A stretch of 64,000 nucleotides of DNA, from the NCBI RefSeq assembly GCF_030209355.1, contig NZ_JARVSF010000045.1, positions 1 to 64,000 on the forward strand, read 5' to 3'. The DNA comes from Pseudarthrobacter sp. fls2-241-R2A-127 (GTDB lineage: Bacteria > Actinomycetota > Actinomycetes > Actinomycetales > Micrococcaceae). Shown here one piece after another: positions 49,736 to 58,114 of this stretch. The notes under the pieces are model-generated. The model saw only the letters and a list, made by a program, of their open reading frames with translations, was not told the origin of the DNA and did no database searches. The position numbers and the translations under genes are program-made. Every line of letters begins with the position of its first letter. Position 1 is the stretch's first letter.

Positions 49736-50968
49736 ATGGGCACTCATCTGCCTTCCACCGAGTTCGACGGAACAGCGGTAGACGACCAGCGGGAAGCTGA
49801 TGCTGAAGCTGTCTTGGGCGAGCCCGCGGCCCACATGGTGCAGCTGCTCGGCCCTGACGGAAAGCTGGGCGCCGATCCGGTGTTCAGCAGCTACGCGGAC
49901 AAACTCACCCCGGACGCGCTGCGCGGTCTTTACGCCGACATGGCCGCGATCCGCCGGTTCGACGTCGAAGCCACCGCCCTCCAGCGCCAGGGCCAGTTGG
50001 CATTGTGGGTGCCGCTCACGGGCCAGGAGGCCGCGCAGATCGGCTCCGGCCGTGCCAGCCAGCCACAGGACTACATCTTCCCCACGTACCGCGAGCACGG
50101 CGTTGCACTGACCCGCAACGTGGACCTTGCCGAACTGCTGCGGCAGTTCCGCGGAGTTTCCAACGGTGGCTGGAACCCCAAGGACACCAACTTCCACCTG
50201 TACACGCTGGTCCTGGCCGCGCAGACCCTCCACGCCGTGGGCTACGCGATGGGAATCCAGCGCGACCAGAAGCTCGCCGCCGCCACCGGTGGCGCAGGCA
50301 AGGAGCCGGACGCCGCCGTGATCGCCTACTTCGGCGACGGCGCCAGCTCTGAAGGGGACGTCCACGAATCCATGGTGTTCGCCTCCTCCTACAACGCCCC
50401 GGTGGTGTTCTTCTGCCAGAACAACCACTGGGCCATCTCCGTGCCCACCAACGTCCAGACCCGGGTCCCGCTCTCCAACAGGGCCAAGGGCTACGGCTTC
50501 CCGGGCATCCGGGTGGACGGCAATGACGTGATCGCCGTGCACGCGGTCACCGAGTGGGCGCTCGAGCACGCCCGCCAAGGCAAGGGGCCGGTCCTGATCG
50601 AGGCCTTCACGTACCGGGTGGGGGCCCACACCACCGCTGACGATCCCACCAAATACCGCCAGTCCGCCGAAGAGGACGCTTGGCGGGCCAAGGATCCCCT
50701 GGCGCGGCTGGAGAAGTACTTGCGTGCCGAAGGCCTGGCGGATGAGGGCTTCTTCGCCAAGGTCAAGGCCGACGGCGACGAGCTCGCCTCCTACGTCCGG
50801 CGCACCGCCCACGATCTTCAAGACCCGGACATCCGGCAGGCCTTCGCCAACGTCTACAGGGAGGCCCACCCGCTGGTGGCCGAGGAACTGGCGTGGTTCG
50901 AGGAATACAGCGCAGGATTCGCCGGCGGGGAAGAATCCGCCGGGCACGCAGCAAAGGCAGGCCACTGA
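49736..50968 (+). CDS. 2-oxoacid dehydrogenase E1 component, alpha subunit
   Basis: Thiamine-diphosphate-dependent E1 alpha chain of 410 residues, of the branched-chain 2-oxoacid/pyruvate dehydrogenase (acetoin-like) type. The ThDP motif runs from FGDGASSEGDVHESM to FFCQNNHWAIS. GQEAAQIGSGRA and FPTYREHGVALTR are typical substrate-channel segments, and TYRVGAHTTADDPTKYR carries the phosphorylation-loop region of the family. It decarboxylates a 2-oxo acid and passes the acyl group to E2. ATG 49736 follows AAGGAG exactly. It overlaps the beta subunit gene by one base. Confidence 0.93.
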   Translation: MGTHLPSTEFDGTAVDDQREADAEAVLGEPAAHMVQLLGPDGKLGADPVFSSYADKLTPDALRGLYADMAAIRRFDVEATALQRQGQLALWVPLTGQEAAQIGSGRASQPQDYIFPTYREHGVALTRNVDLAELLRQFRGVSNGGWNPKDTNFHLYTLVLAAQTLHAVGYAMGIQRDQKLAAATGGAGKEPDAAVIAYFGDGASSEGDVHESMVFASSYNAPVVFFCQNNHWAISVPTNVQTRVPLSNRAKGYGFPGIRVDGNDVIAVHAVTEWALEHARQGKGPVLIEAFTYRVGAHTTADDPTKYRQSAEEDAWRAKDPLARLEKYLRAEGLADEGFFAKVKADGDELASYVRRTAHDLQDPDIRQAFANVYREAHPLVAEELAWFEEYSAGFAGGEESAGHAAKAGH

Positions 50969-51948
50969 TGACCACCATGACCATCGCGAAGGCCATCAAC
51001 GAAGGCCTCCGCGCCACCCTGGCCGCCAACCCCAAATCCTTGCTGATGGGCGAGGACATCGGGCCCCTGGGCGGCGTCTACCGCGTAACCGACGGACTGA
51101 TCGGCGAATTCGGCCCGGACCGCGTGGTGGACACCCCGCTGGCCGAGTCGGGAATCATCGGCACCGCCATTGGCCTTGCCCTGCGCGGGTACAGCCCGGT
51201 CTGTGAGATCCAGTTCGACGGGTTTGTCTTCCCCGGCTTCAACCAGATCACCACCCAGCTGGCCAAAATCCACTCACGCAGCAACGGCAACCTCAGCGTG
51301 CCCGTCGTCATCCGGATTCCGTACGGTGGCGGCATCGGCTCCATCGAGCACCACTCCGAGTCCCCCGAGGCCCTGTTCGCGCATACGGCCGGCCTGCGCA
51401 TCATCACCCCGTCCAACCCGCATGACGCCTACTGGATGATCCAGCAGGCCGTGAAGTGCCAGGACCCCGTCATCGTTTTCGAACCCAAGCGCCGCTACTG
51501 GCTCAAGGGCGAGGTTGACGTCGAGGGCCCCGGCCTTTCGGAAGACCCCTTCCAGGCCCATGTCCTCCGGGAGGGAACCGATGCCACCGTGGTGGCTTAC
51601 GGCCCCCTGGTGCCCGTGGCCCTGGCGGCCGCGAATGCCGCGGAGGAGGACGGCCGGAGCCTTGAGGTCATCGACCTCCGGTCCATTTCCCCCATCGACT
51701 TCGACACCGTCACCGCCTCCGTCCAGAAGACCGGCCGGCTGATCGTGACACACGAGGCGCCCACATTCGGCGGAATCGGGGGCGAAATCGCCGCCCGGAT
51801 CAGCGAGCGGGCATTCCACTCCCTCGAGGCGCCGGTGATCCGCGTCGGCGGCTTCCACATGCCCTACCCCGTTGCCAAGGTGGAGGAAGACTACCTTCCG
51901 GACATCGACCGCATCCTGGAGGCGCTGGACCGCGCCCTCTCCTACTGA
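50968..51948 (+). CDS. 2-oxoacid dehydrogenase E1 component, beta subunit
   Basis: Beta chain of the heterotetrameric E1, 326 residues. Conserved blocks include LLMGEDIGPLGGVYRVTDGL, the DTPLAESGIIGTAIGLALRG segment with the ThDP-activating glutamate, PYGGGIGSIEHHSES and VTHEAPTFGGIGGEIAA. It forms the active site together with the alpha subunit. The start overlaps the alpha stop (TGATG) and E2 follows after seven bases. Substrate (branched-chain 2-oxo acids or pyruvate) is not decided by sequence alone. Confidence 0.94.
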   Translation: MTTMTIAKAINEGLRATLAANPKSLLMGEDIGPLGGVYRVTDGLIGEFGPDRVVDTPLAESGIIGTAIGLALRGYSPVCEIQFDGFVFPGFNQITTQLAKIHSRSNGNLSVPVVIRIPYGGGIGSIEHHSESPEALFAHTAGLRIITPSNPHDAYWMIQQAVKCQDPVIVFEPKRRYWLKGEVDVEGPGLSEDPFQAHVLREGTDATVVAYGPLVPVALAAANAAEEDGRSLEVIDLRSISPIDFDTVTASVQKTGRLIVTHEAPTFGGIGGEIAARISERAFHSLEAPVIRVGGFHMPYPVAKVEEDYLPDIDRILEALDRALSY

Positions 51949-51955
51949 GGACACC

Positions 51956-53419
51956 ATGACCCTTAATAAGTTCAACCTGCCCGACGTCGGCGAGGGCCTT
52001 ACCGAGGCCGAAATCGTCTCCTGGAAGGTCAAGCCCGGCGATGCTGTCGCCATCAACGACGTCATCTGCGAGATTGAAACCGCAAAGTCGATCGTGGAAC
52101 TGCCGTCCCCCTTCGCCGGGACCGTCAGCGAGCTGCTGGTGGGGGAGGGTGTGACCGTCGACGTCGGCACCGCCATCATCAGCGTCAGCGACGAAGTCGC
52201 CGGCGATCCCACCCCGGCGGACGTCCGCGCGCCGGAAGCCCCGGCGCAGCCGCTGTACGGCAAGCTCCCGGAGGACACGGCGGAACAGCCGACGGCGGCC
52301 GGCAGCGGAAGCTCCCCGGCCACCGCTCCGTTGGTGGGTTCCGGACCCAAGGCGGACGCCGTCAAGCGGCGTCCCCGCAAGAACTCACCCGCCGCTTCCG
52401 TGACGCGCAACGCTCCTGAAGTCGAGCCGGTGCAGCCGCGGACGGCCGCGGAGGTGTCCGGCAAGGACACCGGCGACGTGGACAACCGCCCCACCCTGGG
52501 CGGCACCATCACGGGCCTGGTCAACCGGGTCCTGGCCAAGCCGCCGGTCCGCAAGATTGCCCGCGACCTCGGCATCGACCTCGCGGATGTGGTGGCCACC
52601 GGTTCCCGCGGTGAGGTCACGCGCGAGGACCTGGTCAGCTACCAGGCGCAGCGCGATGCGGAACTGGACAAGGCTGATGGCTTCTGGGGCAAGGCCGGAA
52701 AGCCGCAGGACCAGCGCGTGGAGCGGATCCCGGTCAAGGGCGTCCGCAAGGCCACGGCCAAGGCCATGGTGGAATCGGCGTTCGCCGCGCCGCACGTCAG
52801 CATCTTCGTGGACGTCGATGCCAGCCGCACCATGGAGTTCGTGAAGCGGCTCAAGGCCTCCCGGGACTTTGAGGGCATCAAGGTCTCCCCGCTCCTCATC
52901 CTGGCCAAGGCGGTCATCTGGGCGGCGGCCCGGAACCCCAGCGTGAATGCGTCCTGGGTGGACAGCGAAGACTCCGACACCGCCGAAATCCACGTCAAGC
53001 ACTTCATGAACCTGGGCATTGCCGCAGCCACCCCGCGCGGCTTGATGGTGCCGAACATCAAGAACGCCCAGGACCTGTCCCTGAAGGAATTGGCCCTCGC
53101 GCTGAACAACCTGGCCACCACTGCCCGCGCGGGAAAAACCCAGCCGGCGGAGATGCAGGGCGGCACGCTCACGGTCACCAACATCGGTGCCCTGGGCATC
53201 GACACCGGAACGCCCATCATCAACCCGGGCGAGGTAGCCATCGTCGCGTTCGGCACCATCAAGCAGAAGCCCTGGGTCCTGGACGGCGAGGTGATTCCGC
53301 GTTGGATCACCACGCTGGGCGGGTCGTTCGACCACCGCGTGGTGGATGGTGATCTGTCCGCCCGCTTCATGGCCGACGTCGCGGCCATCCTGGAAGAGCC
53401 CGCGCTCCTCCTGGACTAG
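51956..53419 (+). CDS. dihydrolipoamide acyltransferase E2 component
   Basis: E2 core of the same complex, 487 residues with one lipoyl domain. Lipoyl Lys44 sits in EIETAKSIVELPSP; the peripheral-subunit-binding domain reads KPPVRKIARDLGIDLADVVATGSRGEVTREDL (about residues 196-227); the catalytic acyltransferase domain ends with GGSFDHRVVDGDLSARF carrying the active-site His and Asp. Linkers are Ala/Pro-rich and charged. Actinobacterial pyruvate dehydrogenases use homodimeric AceE, so this heteromeric set is more likely for branched-chain oxo acids. No E3 dihydrolipoamide dehydrogenase follows; it must come from elsewhere. Confidence 0.94.
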   Translation: MTLNKFNLPDVGEGLTEAEIVSWKVKPGDAVAINDVICEIETAKSIVELPSPFAGTVSELLVGEGVTVDVGTAIISVSDEVAGDPTPADVRAPEAPAQPLYGKLPEDTAEQPTAAGSGSSPATAPLVGSGPKADAVKRRPRKNSPAASVTRNAPEVEPVQPRTAAEVSGKDTGDVDNRPTLGGTITGLVNRVLAKPPVRKIARDLGIDLADVVATGSRGEVTREDLVSYQAQRDAELDKADGFWGKAGKPQDQRVERIPVKGVRKATAKAMVESAFAAPHVSIFVDVDASRTMEFVKRLKASRDFEGIKVSPLLILAKAVIWAAARNPSVNASWVDSEDSDTAEIHVKHFMNLGIAAATPRGLMVPNIKNAQDLSLKELALALNNLATTARAGKTQPAEMQGGTLTVTNIGALGIDTGTPIINPGEVAIVAFGTIKQKPWVLDGEVIPRWITTLGGSFDHRVVDGDLSARFMADVAAILEEPALLLD

Positions 53420-53422
53420 CCC

Positions 53423-54040
53423 GTGCCCGTCAACACCGTGCCGCTGCGGGCAAAGAACCGGGCGGCCACCTGGGTCACGGAGGTGTTCCAGCCTCCGGTG
53501 GTGGTGAGCATCCAGCTGTTGATCAGCCCCCTGGCCGAGCCGGGATTCCCCGGCACCGTCGGCTACGGTGCACTCGCGGCGCTGTTTGTCTGCGTGCTTC
53601 CGCTGATCGTGCTGCTGGTCCTGGTCCGGCTGGGGAAGGTCACGGACCACCACGTGAGCGACCGGAAACAGCGCGCACCCGTGCTCCTGATGGCGCTGGC
53701 ATGCATCGCCGTCGGGCTTCTGGTGCTCACCGCCGCAGGCGCTCCGCACAGCGTGATTGCCATGGTCCTGGCAGTGGTGGGCGGTGTGGCCGTCCTGGCA
53801 GCGGTCAGTCCGTTCTGGAAGATGAGCGGCCATGCCGCCGCCGTGTCCTGCGCCGCCGTCGTATCGGTGCTGATGCTTGGTGCCGCGTGGGCGCCGCTGC
53901 TGGTGCTGGTTCCGGCGGTCTGCTGGTCCCGCGTCGTGCTCCGGGCGCATACCGTCGCCCAGGTGGTGGCCGGTGCGCTTTTCGGCGGAGTGGTGATGGC
54001 TGGGGTCTGGTGGCTGCTGCGGGGCTGGCTGGTGGGCTGA
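53423..54040 (+). CDS. PAP2-like membrane protein with incomplete phosphatase motifs
   Basis: Membrane protein of 205 residues with five or six helices. Motifs of the PAP2 acid-phosphatase family appear in reduced form: DRKQRAP near residue 80 (KX6RP-like), KMSGH with His137, and SRVVLRAHTVAQ with Arg170 and His176. The last motif has Gln180 where the family usually has Asp. The histidine nucleophile is kept, so activity on lipid phosphates is possible but not assured. It follows E2 by three bases with a GTG start and may be read from the same operon, though a functional link is not obvious. Confidence 0.72.
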   Translation: MPVNTVPLRAKNRAATWVTEVFQPPVVVSIQLLISPLAEPGFPGTVGYGALAALFVCVLPLIVLLVLVRLGKVTDHHVSDRKQRAPVLLMALACIAVGLLVLTAAGAPHSVIAMVLAVVGGVAVLAAVSPFWKMSGHAAAVSCAAVVSVLMLGAAWAPLLVLVPAVCWSRVVLRAHTVAQVVAGALFGGVVMAGVWWLLRGWLVG

Positions 54041-54070
54041 GCCTCCGCGCGGCCGAGGGGAATTACCGGC

Positions 54071-54445
54071 TTAGTAGGCGGCGTAGGCAGTGAAGGCTTC
54101 GAGGACGGCCGGATCCGCGGTGGTTCCCAGCACAACAGCGGCTGCGGTCATCAGGCCTCCGAGCAGGGCGGCTGCACCGGCCCAGGCGCTCAGGAGCTTC
54201 CAGTCCTCGCGCAGGACGCTGCGCACGGTCTGGGGCAGCTGCAGTCCGGGGGCGATCAGGTTAGGCGCGCTGTCCAGGCTGCCGTCGTCAAGCAGTGCCA
54301 CCACCCTGCCGTTGCTGCGGTCCACCCGCATGGAGGAGATGTGGTTCCCGTGGCGGGCCAGGAGGATGTCGTGGCCGACGAGCTGACGGCGCTGCAGAGT
54401 AATCAAGGGGAAGGCCTTTGCTGGAGGTGGCTTGGACGTGTCCAC
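54071..54445 (-). CDS. small membrane protein, unknown function
   Basis: Not a recognised family. A predicted protein of 124 residues with a basic N-terminal soluble part (LQRRQLVGHDILLARHGNHISSMRVDRSNGRVVALLDDGSLDSAPNLIAPGLQLPQTV), perhaps a small beta-rich domain, and one C-terminal membrane helix (LLSAWAGAAALLGGLMTAAAVVLG). The start is uncertain: GTG 54445 is the longest option and lacks a clear ribosome site. It is convergent to the PAP2-like gene. Codon use is like the neighbours, favouring a real gene. Confidence 0.55.
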   Translation of the reverse strand: MDTSKPPPAKAFPLITLQRRQLVGHDILLARHGNHISSMRVDRSNGRVVALLDDGSLDSAPNLIAPGLQLPQTVRSVLREDWKLLSAWAGAAALLGGLMTAAAVVLGTTADPAVLEAFTAYAAY

Positions 54446-54489
54446 GCCTTTGGGGGCCTCTCCAATTTTATCGTTGCAGACCGCGCCGG

Positions 54490-54506
54490 ACCGCCGTTTC
54501 GGCGGT
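54490..54506 (-). terminator. short hairpin after the universal stress protein gene
   Basis: ACCGCC-GTTTC-GGCGGT, perfect 6-base arms, 60 bases past the stress protein stop. It also lies just upstream of the small membrane protein gene. No T run. Confidence 0.4.
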
Positions 54507-54565
54507 GAGAACGGACACCCCCCGCCGCGATGTCCGCCACCACGGGGAGTGTCCGCCGTTACGCC

Positions 54566-54994
54566 CTAGTCGGCGTCGTAGGTGTTGGCGATGTAGACAT
54601 CGCAGGGTGCGTTGTGCGCCACGCTGTTGGCCACGCTGCCAAGGACCCGGCCGATTCCGTGCATCCGCCGGTTTCCCACAACGATCATGCGCGCGTCCAC
54701 GCGCAAGGCTTCTTTGATGAGGGCGTCAGCGGGCCGTCCGCGCGCGGCCGAGTAGGTCACGGTGATGTCCCGGCCCAGGGATTCGGCCACGGTCCGGGCT
54801 ACCTGCTCGGCGGCATCGGCGTCGGACACGATCCAGCGGTCGCTGCCGCTGCCGAACACCTCGGTCTTGTCGCTGTCGAACGCCGAGACGACGTGCAGCG
54901 TGCCGCCCAAGGCCTCGGCCAGCTCCTTGGCCGACTCGGCCGCTTTCTTTGCCGTTGCGCTTCCGTCAACCCCTACAACGATGATTCCACCCAT
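54566..54994 (-). CDS. universal stress protein (UspA family)
   Basis: UspA-fold protein of 142 residues, single domain. It begins IIVVGVDGSATAKKAAESAKELA and carries the ATP-binding pattern VVGNRRMHGIGRVLGSVANSVAHNAPCDVYI near the C-terminus, so it belongs to the nucleotide-binding type. Such proteins are induced under starvation or energy stress. ATG 54994 lies at the right distance from AAAGGAG; the ATG two codons upstream is too close to it. The gene is monocistronic. Confidence 0.92.
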   Translation of the reverse strand: MGGIIVVGVDGSATAKKAAESAKELAEALGGTLHVVSAFDSDKTEVFGSGSDRWIVSDADAAEQVARTVAESLGRDITVTYSAARGRPADALIKEALRVDARMIVVGNRRMHGIGRVLGSVANSVAHNAPCDVYIANTYDAD

Positions 54995-55038
54995 ATGCAT
55001 GCTCCTTTGCTCGGTTTTCGGCACTCGTGAGCCTTACG

Positions 55039-56331
55039 CTACAGCCCGGCAATCGCTTCCCGAAGCACCGGCGCCAATCGCCGGACGCCCTCTGCGATGG
55101 CGTCCGGCGGGACGGCGCTGAAAGCAAGCCTCAGCTTGTTGGACGGCTCGTCCGACGGCGTGAAGGCGGCTCCGGGGATGAACACCACGCCGGCGTCGAT
55201 CGCCTTGTGCAGCAGCGGGTAGGTGTCCACGCCTTGGGGCAGCGTCACCCACACGAAGAAGCCGCCCTGCGGGCTGGTCCAGGTGGTTCCGGCCGGCATG
55301 TACTCCTTAAGGGCGGCCAGCATGGCACGGCAGCGTTCGGCGTACAGGCCGCGGTAGGTTTCGATCTGGCCCTTCCAGTCGTACTCACGCAGGTACGCGG
55401 AGACCAGCATCTGGTTCAGGGCCGGCGGGCAGAGGGTGACGGCCTCGGCGGCGAGGTAGTAGCGCCGCTGCAGGTGTTCCGGGACCAGGGCCCAACCGAT
55501 CCGCAGCCCGGGGGCGAAAATCTTGGAAAACGAGCCCAGGTAAATAACGTCGTCGGGATTGTCGGCGCGCAGGGGTGCCAGCGGTTCGCCCTCGAAGCGG
55601 AGGAGTCCGTAGGGGTTGTCCTCGAGGATCAAAATATTCGCCCTGCTGCATATATCCACCACCTGCTGCCGGCGTTCCTTGGCCAGCGTGATGCCTGAGG
55701 GGTTGTTGAAGTTGGGGATTGTGTACAGGAACTTGATGCTTTTGCCGGCGAGCTGGAGGGCCGCGATCCGTGCTTCCAGCAGCTCGGGGACCAGGCCGTC
55801 CTGGTCCATCTCCACTGTTTCCACCTGGACCTGGTAGGCCTCGAACGTGTTGAGTGCGCCGACGTAGGTGGGGTCCTCCACCAGGACCACGTCGCCGGGA
55901 TTGCAAAAGAGCTTGGTGGCCACGTCCTGTGCCGACTGCGACCCGGCGGTGATCACCACGTTCTGTGGCTTTGCATCCAGGATGCCTTCCGCGGCCATGA
56001 CCTCGCAGATCTGTTCCCGGAGCTCCTGGGTGCCTTGGCCGGCCCCGTACTGGAGAGCCGTCAGGCCGTCGTTGGCGATGATCGCTGCCGCTGTATCCGC
56101 CAGCCGGGCCAGTGGCAGCGACTGCAGGTAGGGACTGCCTCCGGCCAGCGACACCAGGCCCGGGCGCAGTGAAATGTCGAAGACATCCCGGACGGCTGAT
56201 TGGCGGATGTTTGCCGCCCGTTCGGAGAAAAGCTCCTCGTGGCGGTGTGCCGAGGTGGCGGCACGCTCAATCGCATCGATGGCCTCCGCGGGCAGCGTGC
56301 CGGCGGATGCGTCAAGTGTTTCGTGGGTCAC
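55039..56331 (-). CDS. PLP-dependent aminotransferase, MocR/2-aminoadipate type without HTH
   Basis: Fold-type I aminotransferase of 430 residues. Motifs: SLAGGSPY, TALQYGAGQGTQELREQ, ITAGSQSAQD, VEDPTYVGAL, YTIPNFNNPSGIT, ILEDNPYGLLRFEG and the PLP lysine in YLGSFSKIFAPGLRIGW. The pattern is that of 2-aminoadipate/aromatic aminotransferases and the catalytic part of MocR regulators, but there is no GntR domain; the first 45 residues are a non-conserved extension. It may transaminate lysine-pathway, aromatic or branched-chain amino acids. The GTG start has TATTCT seven bases upstream and no ribosome site. Confidence 0.88.
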   Translation of the reverse strand: MTHETLDASAGTLPAEAIDAIERAATSAHRHEELFSERAANIRQSAVRDVFDISLRPGLVSLAGGSPYLQSLPLARLADTAAAIIANDGLTALQYGAGQGTQELREQICEVMAAEGILDAKPQNVVITAGSQSAQDVATKLFCNPGDVVLVEDPTYVGALNTFEAYQVQVETVEMDQDGLVPELLEARIAALQLAGKSIKFLYTIPNFNNPSGITLAKERRQQVVDICSRANILILEDNPYGLLRFEGEPLAPLRADNPDDVIYLGSFSKIFAPGLRIGWALVPEHLQRRYYLAAEAVTLCPPALNQMLVSAYLREYDWKGQIETYRGLYAERCRAMLAALKEYMPAGTTWTSPQGGFFVWVTLPQGVDTYPLLHKAIDAGVVFIPGAAFTPSDEPSNKLRLAFSAVPPDAIAEGVRRLAPVLREAIAGL

Positions 56332-56338
56332 AACAGCC

Positions 56339-56344
56339 AGAATA
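56339..56344 (-). promoter_or_regulatory. candidate -10 element of the aminotransferase gene
   Basis: Read on the minus strand this is TATTCT, seven bases before GTG 56331. A leaderless transcript is likely. Confidence 0.4.
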
Positions 56345-56468
56345 CAACCAGCCGTTGCTCACAGGGCAACATCTGTTGATTCCTTATTTACGGGGGCGGG
56401 AGCCTCCGGAGACGCCGATGCCCGGCACGCCTGACGCGAACCGGGCACCACAAGAAGGCTTGGCTGCG

Positions 56469-57026
56469 TCAGGCTGCCGGGGTGGAAGCGGCGAGGGAGT
56501 CGAAGATGCCCTTGATCTGTTCCACAACCTCTGCGTCGTCCTTGGGGTGGACTTCGGCGAACCGGACCATCGAGCCCGGCACGGCAAGCTTGACGTCTTC
56601 CAGGATCCTGGCTCCGGCGATGCCTGCGGCCTTGCGGGCCTCGTCCTGTGCCCAGACGCCGCCGTACTGCCCAAAGGCGGTTCCGACGACGGCGGTTGGC
56701 TTGCCTGCCAGCGCACCGGCACCGAAGGGGCGCGACAGCCAGTCGATGGCATTCTTCAACGGCGCGGTCACCGTGCCGTTGTATTCCGGCGTGACCAGCA
56801 GGATGGTGTCGGCCTCCGCGGCGGCGGCGCGCAGGGCCGCGGCTGCGGCCGGAACCTGGCCTTCGACGTCGATGTCCTCGTTGTAGAAGGGGATGTTGCC
56901 CAGGCTCTCGTGGATCACCACATCCACCTGCTCCGGTGCGTTGAGCTGGATCGCTTCCGCCAGTTTCTGGTTGGTGGACTCGGCGCGGAGGCTGCCGACG
57001 AGGGTCAGTACTGTGCTCTTGGTCAT
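56469..57026 (-). CDS. NADPH-dependent FMN reductase/quinone reductase family
   Basis: Flavodoxin-like reductase of 185 residues. The FMN phosphate loop is VGSLRAESTNQKLA and the conserved isoalloxazine motif is TPEYNGTVTAPLKNAIDWLSR. Members reduce FMN, quinones, chromate or azo dyes. AGGAG precedes ATG 57026. It is divergent from a TetR gene across a perfect 9+9 palindrome, so it is probably induced by a quinone-like or electrophilic compound acting on that repressor. Confidence 0.9.
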   Translation of the reverse strand: MTKSTVLTLVGSLRAESTNQKLAEAIQLNAPEQVDVVIHESLGNIPFYNEDIDVEGQVPAAAAALRAAAAEADTILLVTPEYNGTVTAPLKNAIDWLSRPFGAGALAGKPTAVVGTAFGQYGGVWAQDEARKAAGIAGARILEDVKLAVPGSMVRFAEVHPKDDAEVVEQIKGIFDSLAASTPAA

Positions 57027-57099
57027 GGGAACTCCTGGCTAGGGGCGCGGCGGGGGCCGCGATCGGTCAAACGTCAGGCTCAGGGAGCCTTCACCAGAG

Positions 57100-57121
57100 T
57101 AAACGGACCGCAGTCCGTTTA
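57100..57121. promoter_or_regulatory. TAAACGGAC-CGCA-GTCCGTTTA palindrome, TetR operator
   Basis: Perfect 9-base arms around four bases lie between the divergent FMN reductase and TetR genes. Size and symmetry are typical of TetR-family operators. Confidence 0.8.
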
Positions 57122-57134
57122 TATTCCCCATGGC

Positions 57135-57140
57135 TAGACT
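57135..57140 (+). promoter_or_regulatory. candidate -10 element of the leaderless tetR start
   Basis: TAGACT ends exactly six bases before GTG 57147. The -35 region would fall within the palindrome, allowing self-repression. Confidence 0.5.
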
Positions 57141-57146
57141 GTCTGT

Positions 57147-57758
57147 GTGAGTTCCATCCCAGTGCGGCCGGGAATGACACCGGTGACGGCCGCGGAACGC
57201 AGCGATGCTGCCCGCAACCGGGAGCGCCTCCTGCTCGCTGCCCGTGAACTGATCGAACAGGGGGGCGCCGCGGCGCTCACCATGGACCGCCTGGCCGAAC
57301 ACGCCGGAGTTGGCAAGGGGACGGTCTTCCGGCGTTTCGGCAGCCGCGCGGGACTCATGCTGACCCTGCTCGACGACTCTGAAGCCGCCTTCCAGGCCCG
57401 CTTCCTGTTCGGGCCGCCGCCCCTTGGGCCGGGCGGCACGCCCCTGGACCGCCTGATTGCCTTTGGTGCCGAGAGGATCGCCTACGTGGTCGAGTACGGG
57501 GACCTGGTCCTCGAGGCCGGAAACGCCTCCCGGGGAAGGTTTGAAGTCCCGGCCGTGGCCCTCTGGAACCAGGATGTGGAGATGCTGCTGCGCGCCGGTG
57601 GCGTCGAGTCCCGGGAGCCGGGACTGCTGGCCGGTTCCCTGACGGCGGCCCTGGACCCCGAGCGGCTCCTGCACCTTATCCGCGATCATGGCGTGACGCG
57701 GGAACGCCTCGCTGCATCCTGGTGCGAACTTGTCACACGGGTGGCGGGCGGAGCGTAG
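57147..57758 (+). CDS. TetR-family repressor of the FMN reductase gene
   Basis: TetR-type regulator of 203 residues. The helix-turn-helix reads RERLLLAARELIEQGGAAALTMDRLAEHAGVGKGTVFRRFGSRAGLMLTLL; the ligand domain is Leu/Ala-rich with a Gly/Pro-rich loop FGPPPLGPGGTP. It probably binds the 22-base palindrome immediately upstream, repressing both itself and the divergent reductase. GTG 57147 is chosen from the -10 spacing; ATG 57174 is an alternative. A 356-base gap follows before the ABC importer. Confidence 0.88.
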   Translation: MSSIPVRPGMTPVTAAERSDAARNRERLLLAARELIEQGGAAALTMDRLAEHAGVGKGTVFRRFGSRAGLMLTLLDDSEAAFQARFLFGPPPLGPGGTPLDRLIAFGAERIAYVVEYGDLVLEAGNASRGRFEVPAVALWNQDVEMLLRAGGVESREPGLLAGSLTAALDPERLLHLIRDHGVTRERLAASWCELVTRVAGGA

Positions 57759-58114
57759 ATTACGCGGTGGGATGACCTTCCGTCCAGTCAAGCCAACTTC
57801 ACAGAACTATTCATAACGATCTGATACGGCCCGCGGTATTTCGCTGGACTACGTCGCTTCCGGGCTTATTGCTTGTGATAGTTTCCTCTGGAATGTGACC
57901 CGCAACATAGTCCACCAGGACATGCCCCAGTGGCGGCGGGAGGCCAGCTATCCGCTGGCTGCAGGTCCCGGGGAGGCCGGCACAACCCGTGCACCCCCGG
58001 GGAAGACGGAAGGATCCAGCAGTGATGGTAAATGTGGGCGGCACGGCATACCAGCGGACACCGGAGTGTTTTTCCATTCAGCACACGGCGGCACCGCGGA
58101 AGAAATAGCGCCCC
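57759..58114. other. gene-poor region upstream of the ABC importer
   Basis: 356 bases with no convincing gene. Short open frames on both strands lack family similarity or a ribosome site. It begins AT-rich (57790-57880), the likely promoter area of the importer operon, although no clear -35/-10 pair can be chosen, and becomes GC-rich with short G/C repeats near 57960-58010. It may hold a long leader for the dpp-like operon. Confidence 0.5.

Noticed and set aside
52200..52480. Low-complexity segment of the E2 gene as a possible frameshift
   Set aside because: Ala/Pro-rich linkers between the lipoyl, binding and catalytic domains are normal in E2 proteins and the frame is intact.
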